From assembly GCF_000424005.1 (NCBI RefSeq), contig NZ_AUJB01000002.1, positions 1 through 64,000 of the forward strand: 64,000 nt of DNA, read 5' to 3'. Below, one piece after another: positions 53,320-62,533 of this stretch. The stretch comes from Pseudobutyrivibrio ruminis CF1b. GTDB lineage: Bacteria > Bacillota > Clostridia > Lachnospirales > Lachnospiraceae. The position numbers and the translations under genes were made by a program. Below the pieces are notes generated by a model. That model worked only from the letters and a program-made list of their open reading frames with translations, was not told the origin of the DNA and did no database searches. The first letter of the stretch is position 1. Each line of letters begins with the position of its first letter.

Positions 53320-54524
53320 TACTGTGCCCTCCTTTCTGCCTTAGCCTCTGCAAGCTTTTTCATTTCTACTCGCTCCACAAAAGCCTGAATTCTAGTACGA
53401 AGCTGTCCTGAGGAACGCACGGCATATGGTCTGTCTACAGAAAGAACTGGGTAACCATATTCCTCTTCCATAATATGGAATGCAGAAGCTCGCTCGTAGC
53501 CCCAGTAATCGCAGAATTTTATCTGCTCATAGATAAGACCGTCAGCATGATATTCCTTTGCCAGCTGATCCACGTAATCACGACGTTCCATAATCTTGTC
53601 CTGATTAAAGAAACGAGGACACTTGCCCCACTGAAGATAAGTGCGGCAAATCTGAGTAAGCACGTCTTCTTCATCATTTAAAATGATTTCCTGTCTGCCT
53701 GGCAATGAGCCAAAGCAGAATCTGTCAGCTACTACAAGAGCACCACACTCTTCTGCCAGCTGAATGAATTCTGGATCATCAATCTCCGAACCAACCATCA
53801 CTACGCGTATACGATATTTTCCTGCTGGGTCTGGCTCACGTGTTTTGAGCTCGTCTAATGTCTCCTGAAGCTTTTCCTTAAGAAGATATTTAGGGCAGCA
53901 GTAAGTTGCTAAACATAACACTGCAAACTCATATCCTGTAATTCTAGGTGATTCGTATTTACGATATTCTCCAATAGCAGTAATCAGTCTGCTAATCTCA
54001 TTTTGCTCCTCCACGGATTTACGAAGTGCCTCATCAGAAATGTCGATGCCAAAGTTTTTCTGCAGTGGCTCAAGCACTCTGATTCGCATCTGTTTTACAT
54101 AGTGTTTAAGTGCTGTCTCATCAGACTTCATAGGAACATCTGCATAGGTAACAAAGAATGAATCCTTAGGATTAGTCTTAAGTCTTTCTATATTTTCTAC
54201 GCAGCGGTTCATCTGAGCACAAGCATCTGGCGCCAATATACAATCCAGGAAATTAAAACCGCCCTCAATTGCTCTTTCTAAATAAGCACGACATGCTTCA
54301 CACAAAGTAGAGCTCATGTAGTATGTACCCATTTCAATGGAACCTGTGCGAGGTGCACGAAGACGAGTAGAAAAACAACCTGGCAAATTTAAAAGTGGCT
54401 CTGGAATCTGAAAGCAAACGTGTCCGATTGCCTTATAACCTTCAGCCTGAGCCTGTCTGCACAAGTCGTTATAAGAGTCCTCCAATAACTTTTCGAAATA
54501 ATATAAATGCTTTAAATCTTTCAC
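53319..54524 (-). CDS. 2-hydroxyacyl-CoA dehydratase family protein, HgdA-like
   Basis: The 401-residue partner subunit. It has the family's N-terminal GHVCFQIPEPLLNLPGC segment, the central SEIDDPEFIQLAEECGALVV segment and cluster-type cysteines (for example FCDYWGYERA near the end). First gene of the pair. An inverted repeat, AATACTA-AA-TAGTATT (54547-54562), lies just upstream and may be an operator. Confidence 0.82.
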   Translation of the reverse strand: MKDLKHLYYFEKLLEDSYNDLCRQAQAEGYKAIGHVCFQIPEPLLNLPGCFSTRLRAPRTGSIEMGTYYMSSTLCEACRAYLERAIEGGFNFLDCILAPDACAQMNRCVENIERLKTNPKDSFFVTYADVPMKSDETALKHYVKQMRIRVLEPLQKNFGIDISDEALRKSVEEQNEISRLITAIGEYRKYESPRITGYEFAVLCLATYCCPKYLLKEKLQETLDELKTREPDPAGKYRIRVVMVGSEIDDPEFIQLAEECGALVVADRFCFGSLPGRQEIILNDEEDVLTQICRTYLQWGKCPRFFNQDKIMERRDYVDQLAKEYHADGLIYEQIKFCDYWGYERASAFHIMEEEYGYPVLSVDRPYAVRSSGQLRTRIQAFVERVEMKKLAEAKAERRAQ

Positions 54525-54605
54525 AAACCTTCTCCAATACTATTTTAATACTAAATAGTATTGTAACAATAAACTAAATCACACACAATGAGTTTCTTGT
54601 TTGTA

Positions 54606-54640
54606 TAAAAAATGCCATACCCTTATTTAGGATATGGCAC
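54606..54640 (-). terminator. Terminator after the small TPR-like gene
   Basis: GCCATACC (54614-54621) pairs with GGATATGGC (54630-54638); the minus strand continues with TTTTTT. Confidence 0.75.
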
Positions 54641-54658
54641 CATGTTTTCTATTATCAA

Positions 54659-55000
54659 TTAAACTTCTATGCAGCGATAAGCTGATGGAAGATACATGTT
54701 AGATCTAAGGATTTGAATGTTTACACAATCCATGTAATCATTCTGCAAATCATTAATATCTGAAGCGATATCTATATACTCCTTTGCCTTTTCTGTGTCA
54801 CCTTTAAGCAACATAACATTTGCCATGTTAAGCAAAGTGCGACCGCAGCTTTTTTCCAGCCTCAAGGTTTCATAGGCACCAAGAATCTCCTGATAAATGG
54901 TAAAGGCCTCATCATAATCTTTGACAGCTACTGCTTTCTCTGCTCTCTGATCTAACTCGTGAATCAACTTGGAAATGCTTTGTATATCATCTTTATTCAT
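54659..55000 (-). CDS. Small TPR-like helical protein
   Basis: A 113-residue, all-helical protein. The segments AVKDYDEAFTIYQEILGAYE and LLNMANVMLLKGDTEKAKEY look like one and a half tetratricopeptide repeats. It is a single gene with its own terminator. Role unknown; a protein-protein adaptor is likely. Confidence 0.65.
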   Translation of the reverse strand: MNKDDIQSISKLIHELDQRAEKAVAVKDYDEAFTIYQEILGAYETLRLEKSCGRTLLNMANVMLLKGDTEKAKEYIDIASDINDLQNDYMDCVNIQILRSNMYLPSAYRCIEV

Positions 55001-55174
55001 GAACCCTTACCTCCTATCAATCAATCTCTACCATTAACTCATCTGTAATCTCGGGACCGTCAACGCAGGCAAGATATATAATACACTATTTCACCTCAGT
55101 TGAGTAGTTATTCACAGAATTTTCACATTTCTGCATAACAAAACTCATTCAATTTTAGTAGTTTTCAATAAATT

Positions 55175-55192
55175 ATCACTAAATATAGTGAT
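55175..55192. promoter_or_regulatory. Operator-like inverted repeat
   Basis: ATCACTA-AATA-TAGTGAT lies 60 bases before the gene at 55252. It may be a repressor site; no regulator is identified. Confidence 0.4.
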
Positions 55193-55251
55193 TATTCTGT
55201 TAGTTCGATACTAAATATGCTATTATTTAGCTAGTAGTGGAGGATAATTTT

Positions 55252-56058
55252 ATGGTTATTAATGATATTATGTTTAAAACTCAACTAAACTACCAAATTC
55301 AAGCTGCCATGGACGAGCTAGAAGACGACTCATTAAATATAGAAGATGTAAAGCACATTGATCTTCACAGATGTCTTTTTGCAGACTTTAAAAAGGCAAT
55401 GATATACATCAGGGAGAATAACCCAGACTACAATTATAGCGATTTCACAATCGACGCTGTAAAGCCTGCTCCTGCAGATTTCTCAGAAGGTAAGAAATAT
55501 GATTTTGTTGAGCTTACAGACTATGCCAAGCACACTGCCATCACTATCGGCAATATGACTCTTTTTAGCGAGCTTCAGAAAATTGCCAGTGCCGCTGAGC
55601 AGTTTAATTATCATGTAGCTGAGCCACATGAAAAAAAAGTAGGAAATGTTCTTTCTTTTCAGGACTATAACAACTACTTTGTAGCTGATACTCCTAACAC
55701 CTTTCAGGAAATCGGAAGCTGTGTTGTAGGCGGCGGCAATGCAGAGGCGGTAAAAATTGCTGCCACATTACATGCCAGCAGTACAGAGGAACGACCAATT
55801 GTTTCTGTCAGAGCATTCTCTCTGAACACAAACACTTACCTTCCTAATATTGATATTATTGATTTGAGTACAATCTATAAGGCAAATGCTTCTATGATGG
55901 AAGTATTTGCATACATGAGCTACCACGACCATCTAGGTGGAAAGTTCAATGATTCCTTTGATAAGCTTTTGTTTAGTGGCACTCTCCAGATTGAATCTCT
56001 GGAAGATATGTATTCCACACACTATGATTTAAGTACTTTCGATTATCTGAATAAGTAG
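55252..56058 (+). CDS. Hypothetical protein, 268 residues
   Basis: I do not recognise it. The start at 55252 has GGAGG about 8 bases upstream; the frame is open from a GTG at 55237. The protein is soluble, acidic and has no signal or membrane segment. Notable stretches are VGGGNAEAVKIAATLHAS and SMMEVFAYMSYHDHLGG in the second half. Base use matches the neighbourhood. It appears monocistronic. Confidence 0.7.
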   Translation: MVINDIMFKTQLNYQIQAAMDELEDDSLNIEDVKHIDLHRCLFADFKKAMIYIRENNPDYNYSDFTIDAVKPAPADFSEGKKYDFVELTDYAKHTAITIGNMTLFSELQKIASAAEQFNYHVAEPHEKKVGNVLSFQDYNNYFVADTPNTFQEIGSCVVGGGNAEAVKIAATLHASSTEERPIVSVRAFSLNTNTYLPNIDIIDLSTIYKANASMMEVFAYMSYHDHLGGKFNDSFDKLLFSGTLQIESLEDMYSTHYDLSTFDYLNK

Positions 56059-56218
56059 ATGATTGCTTGGCTAATTTGCCATATTGTACATAATCATTAT
56101 AATAAATTGTGCATATTGAATATTTATGTTAATTATAACTATTGTGTTATCATCTCTGACCTTGTAAAATACCCTTCGGTATCAAGCAATTATTATTTGT
56201 TTTAAGGAGAGGTCAGAA

Positions 56219-56425
56219 ATGTTAAACCTTATTGTATTAGTAGTTTTTTCCGCAGTTACATTATTTTTCGTTAATTATATTGTTTCAAGCGTTGCATATG
56301 CAAAGAGATCAGCTGAAATCGAAGATTCACACTGCCTTACAAGAGCAGTTGGCGCAATCATCGTAAGCGTTACTACACTCGTAGCTCTTTGGGCACAGGC
56401 TTTTTACTTATTCTTTTTTGCCTAA
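56219..56425 (+). CDS. Small two-segment membrane protein
   Basis: A 68-residue protein with hydrophobic segments at about 3-26 and 44-67 joined by a charged loop (AKRSAEIEDSHC). A strong AAGGAG site and a strong terminator support expression. No family recognised. Confidence 0.7.
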   Translation: MLNLIVLVVFSAVTLFFVNYIVSSVAYAKRSAEIEDSHCLTRAVGAIIVSVTTLVALWAQAFYLFFFA

Positions 56426-56435
56426 TATGCAAATT

Positions 56436-56465
56436 AAAAGGACTATCAAATTGATAGTCCTTTTT
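56436..56465. terminator. Bidirectional terminator
   Basis: A 14-bp stem (56436-56449 with 56451-56464) with a minimal loop has T-runs on both strands. It ends the small membrane gene and can serve hsp20 from the other side. Confidence 0.88.
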
Positions 56466-56474
56466 GTTTGCCAC

Positions 56475-56516
56475 GGCGCGCCCCATTGCCGAAGGCAATC
56501 ATTTATGGGCGCTGCC
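56475..56516. repeat. GC-rich palindromic element after hsp20
   Basis: GGCGCGCCCCAT (56475-56486) can fold onto ATGGGCGCTGCC (56505-56516), with an inner TTGCC/GGCAA stem. It is much richer in GC than its surroundings and may be a dispersed palindromic repeat or an RNA 3' hairpin. Confidence 0.5.
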
Positions 56517-56538
56517 TTCCCGTAGTTTTTTATATCAT

Positions 56539-56979
56539 TTAACCTTCAATAGCAATATACTTACTCTCCTCCTTCTCTGGAAGTGCTTCTTTCTTAGGAA
56601 TGCTAAGTGTAAGTACACCGTCCTTAAAGGCTGCATGAATGTCTTCCTGTGTTACGTTATCTCCTACGTAGAAGCTTCTGCTGCAAGAGCCTGTGTAACG
56701 CTCGCGGCGGATGTACTTACCGTCATCATCCTGCTCATCATTGTTCTGATTTGTCTCAGCCTTGATTGTAAGATAACCATCTTTCAATTCAGCTTTGATG
56801 TCTTCCTTTGCAAATCCTGGAAGGTTCATATCTACAGTGTAGTCATTCTCGTTTTCCTTAACATCTGTGGTCATCATTCTTGCGAAATCATTGTCGTAGT
56901 GGTGACCAAAACCTGTCATACGTGGTACTCCGAAGAAATCATCCATAAAATCATTTGATAAAATACTAGGCATTAACAT
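56539..56979 (-). CDS. Small heat-shock protein Hsp20
   Basis: A 146-residue alpha-crystallin-type holding chaperone. The conserved domain (about 38-130) has DMNLPGFAKEDIKAEL and ends with the family box FKDGVLTLSIPKKE. It is preceded by a leader of about 125 bases and a promoter overlapping CIRCE, so it should be heat-induced through HrcA. Confidence 0.94.
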   Translation of the reverse strand: MLMPSILSNDFMDDFFGVPRMTGFGHHYDNDFARMMTTDVKENENDYTVDMNLPGFAKEDIKAELKDGYLTIKAETNQNNDEQDDDGKYIRRERYTGSCSRSFYVGDNVTQEDIHAAFKDGVLTLSIPKKEALPEKEESKYIAIEG

Positions 56980-57111
56980 AATTACTACCTCCTCTTTATT
57001 ATATGAAATATAGTTTTAATCCCGGTTACTTTGCTGCTGCAAGCTTATCTTGTGCCTGCCCAGCCAGGTTGGTTTGGGAAGCTTTTCTTTTCCTTCCCTT
57101 GTTGTAATTAC

Positions 57112-57153
57112 GTTATACACCCGCAATTAGCACTCGTCAATAGAGAGTGCTAA
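57112..57153 (-). promoter_or_regulatory. CIRCE element and promoter of hsp20
   Basis: CIRCE: TTAGCACTC (57127-57135), 9 bases, GAGTGCTAA (57145-57153). On the minus strand -35 TTGACG (57135-57140) sits in its spacer and -10 TATAAC (57112-57117) follows at 17 bases, the same geometry as at clpB. Confidence 0.9.
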
Positions 57154-57179
57154 TAATTTATAATTATTTAATATTTAGT

Positions 57180-57452
57180 TTATAAATTTTCTGACTTATC
57201 CTTTTCAATCAGCTTCATCACTTCACCAAGCTGACCAGTGATTTCTTTATAATTCTCACGAAAATGAGGTCGCAGGCAATCTACACAGGATTTCACACCT
57301 GATTCTGTATATTTAAAATTTCCACCACATTTATCCCCAAGACAATAAAGAGGACAATAACAGAATAAACAGTTAAAGTCCTCTGGATTATCAGTTTTAT
57401 GACAAGGGAAATATTCACATTCCCTATTTTGAAAAAATTTGTAGTGTTCCAT
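57180..57452 (-). CDS. Cysteine-rich small-domain protein
   Basis: A 90-residue protein with nine cysteines in pairs (NRECEYFPC, NCLFCYCPLYC, DKCGG, SCVDC), as in the cysteine-rich small domain family (probably metal binding). Role unknown. It follows thiC by 49 bases. The start codon lies in one arm of an inverted repeat (57451-57459 with 57477-57485) and the AGAGG ribosome site lies in its loop, so translation may be controlled by a hairpin. Confidence 0.8.
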   Translation of the reverse strand: MEHYKFFQNRECEYFPCHKTDNPEDFNCLFCYCPLYCLGDKCGGNFKYTESGVKSCVDCLRPHFRENYKEITGQLGEVMKLIEKDKSENL

Positions 57453-57501
57453 GAGTTCACCTCTAATTACTCTTTATGAACTCATGATACCACAAAATCC
57501 A

Positions 57502-58809
57502 CTATCCTAGAATATCAATGTATTCTCCAGACAATGCCTTATTCATGCTTCGCACTGCGCAAAACTTTCCACACATTGAGCATGTGTCATCAAACTCTGG
57601 TGAACGGTCTGCACGAATTGATTTTGCTGTTTCTGGATCCAGTGAGCACTCCCACTGCATATCCCAATCGAAGACCTGACGAGCCTCAGCCATCTTATTA
57701 TCTATGTCCATTGCATGTGGAATATTCTTTGCGATATCAGCTGCATGTGCTGCAATTTTTGAAGCAATAATTCCCTGCTTTACATCCTCTACATTTGGAA
57801 GTGCAAGGTGCTCCGCTGGAGTGACATAGCAGAGGAAAGCTGCTCCGTTTTCAGCTGCGATGGCACCGCCAATGGCTGATGTGATGTGATCATAGCCTGG
57901 CGCAATGTCTGTGACAATTGGCCCAAGCACATAGAAAGGAGCGCCCATACAAATCTTCTGCTGAATCTTCATATTTGCTGCGATTTCATTCATTGGCATA
58001 TGTCCTGGTCCTTCTACCATTACCTGAACATCCTTCTCCCAAGCACGCTTTGTAAGCTCACCAAGGCGAACAAGCTCCTCAATCTGACAAACATCTGATG
58101 CATCTGCAAGACATCCTGGACGGCAGGCATCTCCTAATGAGATTGTCACATCATGCTCACGGCAAATCTCAAGAATCTCGTCATAATATTCATAGAAAGG
58201 ATTTTCCTCACCTGTCATTGTCATCCATGCGAAAACAAGTGAACCTCCACGGCTGACAATATTCATCTTACGCTTATGCTTTTTGATCTGCTCAATTGTC
58301 TTTCTTGTAATTCCGCAGTGAAGTGTAACAAAATCCACACCATCCTCAGCGTGAAGTCTTACCACATCAATGAAATCCTTTGCTGTAAGTGTGGCAAGGT
58401 CTCTCTGATAGTGAATGACACTGTCGTAGATTGGAACTGTTCCAAGCATAGCTGGGCATTCTGCCACAAGCTTCTGTCTAAATGGCTGTGTGTTACCGTG
58501 GCTTGATAAATCCATGATTGCCTCTGCCCCCATGTCTACTGCCGCCATAACCTTTTCCATCTCTATATTGTAATCCTTGCAATCGCGAGAAACACCAAGG
58601 TTTACATTAATCTTTGTGCGAAGCATGCTGCCTACGCCCTCTGGATTAATGCATTTGTGATGCTTATTTGCAGGGATGGCAACCTGTCCCTTTGCTACCA
58701 AATCACGAATCTCCTCAGGTGTGCGGTACTCCTTCAAAGCCACCTGCTTCATCTCTGGTGTAATAATCCCCTGTCTTGCTGCATCCATCTGTGTTGTGTA
58801 ATTGCTCAT
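57502..58809 (-). CDS. thiC: Phosphomethylpyrimidine synthase ThiC
   Basis: Rearranges aminoimidazole ribotide to HMP phosphate, the thiamine pyrimidine. The 435-residue protein is of the shorter ThiC type. The C-terminal cluster cysteines are Cys410, Cys413 and Cys417 (CSMCGKFC), one residue tighter than the CX2CX4C of the E. coli enzyme. It is the last clear thi gene of the operon, 28 bases after thiH. Confidence 0.96.
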   Translation of the reverse strand: MSNYTTQMDAARQGIITPEMKQVALKEYRTPEEIRDLVAKGQVAIPANKHHKCINPEGVGSMLRTKINVNLGVSRDCKDYNIEMEKVMAAVDMGAEAIMDLSSHGNTQPFRQKLVAECPAMLGTVPIYDSVIHYQRDLATLTAKDFIDVVRLHAEDGVDFVTLHCGITRKTIEQIKKHKRKMNIVSRGGSLVFAWMTMTGEENPFYEYYDEILEICREHDVTISLGDACRPGCLADASDVCQIEELVRLGELTKRAWEKDVQVMVEGPGHMPMNEIAANMKIQQKICMGAPFYVLGPIVTDIAPGYDHITSAIGGAIAAENGAAFLCYVTPAEHLALPNVEDVKQGIIASKIAAHAADIAKNIPHAMDIDNKMAEARQVFDWDMQWECSLDPETAKSIRADRSPEFDDTCSMCGKFCAVRSMNKALSGEYIDILG

Positions 58810-58837
58810 TATAATCTCCTTTATAAAAAATCTAATT

Positions 58838-60091
58838 TTATCCTACATATACGTAGTCATTAAATACTGGCTGAAGTCCCTCTGCTGTAATGTCTGTATA
58901 CATGCTATCAAGGCTTCGTCCATCTGATATTTCAAACTGCTCATCACCTGACTCCTCTTCCTGAGAGCCAGTATATTTTTCCTCGTGGTCTCCAATTCCT
59001 GTGGATACTCCTGCTGAGACCTTTGTTGCTGCGATTTTCACAATGCCATTTCTAAATTCTGCTGTCTCTCTGGATGATACTGTGATTCCGCAGAATGGCA
59101 GGAAAATTCTGTATGCGCAGATAATCTGGCAAAGCTGCTTTTCTCCTACATCAAGAGGATTGATTGTATCATTATTGATGATAGGACGAAGTCTCGGACA
59201 TGAAAGGGACATCTCAGCATGTGGATATTTTCTCTGTAGGAAATACACATGAAGAGCTGATGCAAGAGCATCCTTTCTAAAATCTGAAAGACCTAAAAGT
59301 GCAGAAAAAGCCACACCTCTCATGCCCCCCATAAGGGCTCGCTCCTGTGAGTCAAATCTGTAAGGCCAGATTCTCTTATTTCCCATGAGATGCAATGTCT
59401 CGTATTTATCGCTGTCGTAAGTTTCCTGGAAAACTGTCACATAATCCACTCCGCATTCATGAAGATATTTGTAATCCTCCACATTTACAGGGTAGATTTC
59501 GATGCCCACCATCTTGAAATATTTGCGGGCAATTTTGCATGCCTCACCAATATATTTCACATCGGATTTTGTAGGACTCTCACCTGTTAGAATGAGAATT
59601 TCCTCCATACCGCTATCAGAAATGACCTTCATCTCATGCTCAATCTGCTCCATAGAAAGCTTTAATCTTTTTATTTTGTTGTAGCAATTGAAGCCGCAGT
59701 ACACGCAATAATTCTCACAATAATTTGCAATGTAAAGTGGTGTGAAAAGATATACCGTATTTCCGAAGTGCTTGCTTGTCTCCTTCTGAGCCTTCAGTGC
59801 CATCTGCTCCAAATAAGGTTCTGCTGCAGGTGAAAGAAGGGCTTTAAAATCTTCTATAGTACATCTGTCGCTCTCTAGGGCACGTCTTACATCTTTGGCT
59901 GTATATTTGCTGTAATCATAGGATTCAAAATGCTCCATTACGCATTTACGAACATCCGATTCTATTACATCCATCCCTGGAAGATATTCCATGTGATTGA
60001 TTCTGCTAGATGGGTCCGTCTCTATCTGATGCTTTCGCTCCAAGCCTGTCTTTGTGAGAAGGTCTGAGTCAATCAAAAAATTATTCTCCAT
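58838..60091 (-). CDS. thiH: 2-iminoacetate synthase ThiH
   Basis: Radical-SAM enzyme that splits tyrosine to dehydroglycine for the thiazole ring, the anaerobic alternative to ThiO. The 417-residue protein has the CX3CX2C motif in [13 protein letters not shown]. It lies 9 bases after thiG. Confidence 0.95.
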   Translation of the reverse strand: MENNFLIDSDLLTKTGLERKHQIETDPSSRINHMEYLPGMDVIESDVRKCVMEHFESYDYSKYTAKDVRRALESDRCTIEDFKALLSPAAEPYLEQMALKAQKETSKHFGNTVYLFTPLYIANYCENYCVYCGFNCYNKIKRLKLSMEQIEHEMKVISDSGMEEILILTGESPTKSDVKYIGEACKIARKYFKMVGIEIYPVNVEDYKYLHECGVDYVTVFQETYDSDKYETLHLMGNKRIWPYRFDSQERALMGGMRGVAFSALLGLSDFRKDALASALHVYFLQRKYPHAEMSLSCPRLRPIINNDTINPLDVGEKQLCQIICAYRIFLPFCGITVSSRETAEFRNGIVKIAATKVSAGVSTGIGDHEEKYTGSQEEESGDEQFEISDGRSLDSMYTDITAEGLQPVFNDYVYVG

Positions 60092-60100
60092 GACTGCCTC

Positions 60101-60868
60101 CTAATGTAAAAATCCAGTAAGAGGATCTGATGCTGCTGCACCTCTTGTAAGAACACGTCCAAGACCTGCAAGATAAGCCTTTCGTCCAGCCTCGATAGCA
60201 TCCTTGAAGGCTGATGCCATCATTGTTAAATCTCCTGCAGTAGCAAGGGCGGTATTTGCCATGATAGCAGCGGCTCCCATTTCCATTGCTTCACAAGCCT
60301 GAGACGGCTTTCCTATTCCAGCATCCACGATGATAGGAAGATCGATTTCATCTATCAAAATCTGGATAAACTCCTTTGTGGCAAGTCCCTTGTTTGAACC
60401 AATTGGAGAAGCAAGTGGCATGATTGTAGCTGCACCAACATTTTGAAGTTCTCTTGCCACATTTAAATCTGGGTACATATATGGCATTACCACAAAGCCT
60501 TCCTTTGCAAGTATTTCTGTAGCCTTGATTGTTTCATAATTATCTGGAAGGAGATATTTGCTATCTCTCATAATTTCAATTTTTACAAAATCACCACAGC
60601 CAAGCTCTCTTGCAAGGCGGGCGATTCTAACAGCTTCCTTTGCATCTCTTGCTCCGCTTGTGTTTGGAAGAAGTGTTACCCCATCTGGAATGTAATCCAA
60701 AATGTTTTCTTCCTCCTTAGTGTTTGTACGTCTTACTGCAAGAGTAATAATCTGCGCTCCTGCATCCTTCACTGCAGCTTCAATAAGCTTCATTGAATAT
60801 TTTCCTGAGCCAAGAATAAATCTTGAATCAAATTCTTTTCCACCGATTACCAGTTTGTCCTTTTCCAT
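60101..60868 (-). CDS. thiG: Thiazole synthase ThiG
   Basis: Forms the thiazole phosphate from deoxyxylulose phosphate, dehydroglycine and ThiS thiocarboxylate. The start at 60868 (255 residues) has AAAGGA upstream; an in-frame GTG lies at 60883. Typical segments are [18 protein letters not shown] and [11 protein letters not shown]. Confidence 0.95.
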   Translation of the reverse strand: MEKDKLVIGGKEFDSRFILGSGKYSMKLIEAAVKDAGAQIITLAVRRTNTKEEENILDYIPDGVTLLPNTSGARDAKEAVRIARLARELGCGDFVKIEIMRDSKYLLPDNYETIKATEILAKEGFVVMPYMYPDLNVARELQNVGAATIMPLASPIGSNKGLATKEFIQILIDEIDLPIIVDAGIGKPSQACEAMEMGAAAIMANTALATAGDLTMMASAFKDAIEAGRKAYLAGLGRVLTRGAAASDPLTGFLH

Positions 60869-60892
60869 TTTTAATCCTTTCACATTATTAAA

Positions 60893-61525
60893 CTAAGGCT
60901 GAGTCTCTCCCATCAATATCCTAAGAGCCATATGAGCCTCATGAGCCGCACATGCCATCACTCTTGATGATATAAGCCCAATGCCTGAATTCACATCACT
61001 TACCCCATCACCTGAGATGAAAAATCTGGATGTGATTTTCTTTGTCACTATCTCATTTGCACTTCCAAAGCCTGCCATACCAGAGCTGGATACCAGATAT
61101 TTATCGGGATAATTCGTAAATACGATATCCGCCAGCATTGCTTTGCATTCTGGCTTATCAAATGCTTCACAGATTACATCAGCATCCTTAATGAGTGATG
61201 GAGTGTTTTCCTCTGTGAGCTTTACCTGATGAATCTCTATTTTGATAAAGGGATTTATCTCCAAAAGATTTTCCTTTAGTGCATCAGTTTTTGGCGTTCC
61301 CACCTGATTAAATTTGTATTGCTGACGATGAAGATTAGTCACATCCACAGTGTCGAAATCTATCAAAATCAGTTTTCCTAAGCCCACTCTAGCAAGGCAT
61401 ATTGCTATGTTTGAACCAAGTCCTCCCAGACCGCAGATTGCCACGGTAGCATCATCAAATTTCTTTTGATTTTCTATACCATGCCTATTAGTCAGAGCCT
61501 GATAGAATTCTTCCTTTGTAACCAT
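60893..61525 (-). CDS. thiF: ThiS adenylyltransferase ThiF
   Basis: A 210-residue E1-like enzyme that adenylates the C-terminus of ThiS. It has the nucleotide-binding GLGGLGSNIA and the DFDTVDVTNLHRQQY segment. It is of the short type common in Firmicutes. It follows thiS by 3 bases. Confidence 0.93.
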   Translation of the reverse strand: MVTKEEFYQALTNRHGIENQKKFDDATVAICGLGGLGSNIAICLARVGLGKLILIDFDTVDVTNLHRQQYKFNQVGTPKTDALKENLLEINPFIKIEIHQVKLTEENTPSLIKDADVICEAFDKPECKAMLADIVFTNYPDKYLVSSSGMAGFGSANEIVTKKITSRFFISGDGVSDVNSGIGLISSRVMACAAHEAHMALRILMGETQP

Positions 61526-61528
61526 TTA

Positions 61529-61723
61529 TCAGCCCCCTCCAACAAAGCTAACAACCTCCAGCACATCTCCCTCCTTCAGTATCACCTGATCAAGGGTTGC
61601 CTTAGGAATTATTTCCTCATTTAGCTCCACAGCTATAGTTCTAAAGTCATACTCCAATTCCAGCAGAAGACTCTCTACAGTCCTCCCTGCTACTTCGTAT
61701 GCTTGTCCATTTACCTGAACCAT
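61529..61723 (-). CDS. thiS: Sulfur carrier protein ThiS
   Basis: A 64-residue ubiquitin-like protein that carries sulfur as a C-terminal thiocarboxylate; it ends in the required Gly-Gly. The start at 61723 has AAGGAG at 6 bases; an in-frame GTG lies at 61741. Its 5' end overlaps thiD by 77 bases in another frame. Confidence 0.93.
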   Translation of the reverse strand: MVQVNGQAYEVAGRTVESLLLELEYDFRTIAVELNEEIIPKATLDQVILKEGDVLEVVSFVGGG

Positions 61724-62522
61724 CTCTTTCTCCTTTTTCACTTTTTATTCCAACCATATGATTTAGCGGGCCAGAGCCCTGTCCTAAGTTCAAGCCTGCT
61801 GATATGGTAGCTGTAATATATTCCTTTGCACGCGCCACGGATTCCTTGAGGGTGTATCCTAAGGCAAGGTTTGATGCAATGGCACTTGATAATGTACAGC
61901 CTGTTCCATGGGTGTTGTCATTATCTATTTTTTCCCCTTCAAACCATGTAATTTCACCATTTTCATAGAGAACGTCACAAGCATCCTCCACGCTATGTCC
62001 GCCTTTGATAAGCACGCCGCAGCCATACTCATTTCCTAATTCTTTTGCAGCCTTTTCCATCCCTGCCTTATCAAAAATCTTGCACTCTACCAGACATTCT
62101 GCCTCCGGAATATTCGGAGTAATTACAGTGGCTATACCAAAAAGATTGTCCGCCATAACCTGCGATGTATTTTCTTCCATGAGTCTGCTTCCGCTTGTTG
62201 CCACCATTACAGGGTCTACGACGATATTTGAGACTCCGTACTCTTTTAGCTTTTTAGCTACCAGTCTCACCTGCTCTGGTGATGGAAGCATTCCGATTTT
62301 TACTGCATCGGCAGGGATATCTGTAAGGCAGGCATCAATCTGCTTTCCAAGGAATTCTGGGCTTGATTCCACAATGGCACTTACCCCTGTAGTGTTCTGG
62401 GCAGTCATGGCTGTGATTGCCGTCATACCGAACACGCCGTGGGCTGTCATTGTTTTTAGATCCGCCTGAATTCCTGCTCCACCGCTGCTATCACTACCTG
62501 CGATAGATAAAACGACTTTCAT
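61647..62522 (-). CDS. thiD: Hydroxymethylpyrimidine (phosphate) kinase ThiD
   Basis: Phosphorylates HMP and HMP phosphate. The start at 62522 (291 residues) has AAGGAG upstream; the frame is open to 62711 inside thiE. Family marks are SIAGSDSSGGAGIQADLK and DNTHGTGCTLSSAI. The last 30 or so residues after GSGPLNHM are hydrophilic, unlike normal ThiD ends, and come from reading into thiS. Confidence 0.94.
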   Translation of the reverse strand: MKVVLSIAGSDSSGGAGIQADLKTMTAHGVFGMTAITAMTAQNTTGVSAIVESSPEFLGKQIDACLTDIPADAVKIGMLPSPEQVRLVAKKLKEYGVSNIVVDPVMVATSGSRLMEENTSQVMADNLFGIATVITPNIPEAECLVECKIFDKAGMEKAAKELGNEYGCGVLIKGGHSVEDACDVLYENGEITWFEGEKIDNDNTHGTGCTLSSAIASNLALGYTLKESVARAKEYITATISAGLNLGQGSGPLNHMVGIKSEKGERDGSGKWTSIRSSREDCRESSAGIGV

Positions 62523-62533
62523 TTTTCTTCTCC

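Noticed and set aside
54547-54562. Inverted repeat AATACTA-AA-TAGTATT as a separate regulatory feature
   Set aside because: Plausible operator upstream of the dehydratase pair, but AT-rich and without a linked regulator, so only mentioned in the gene entry.
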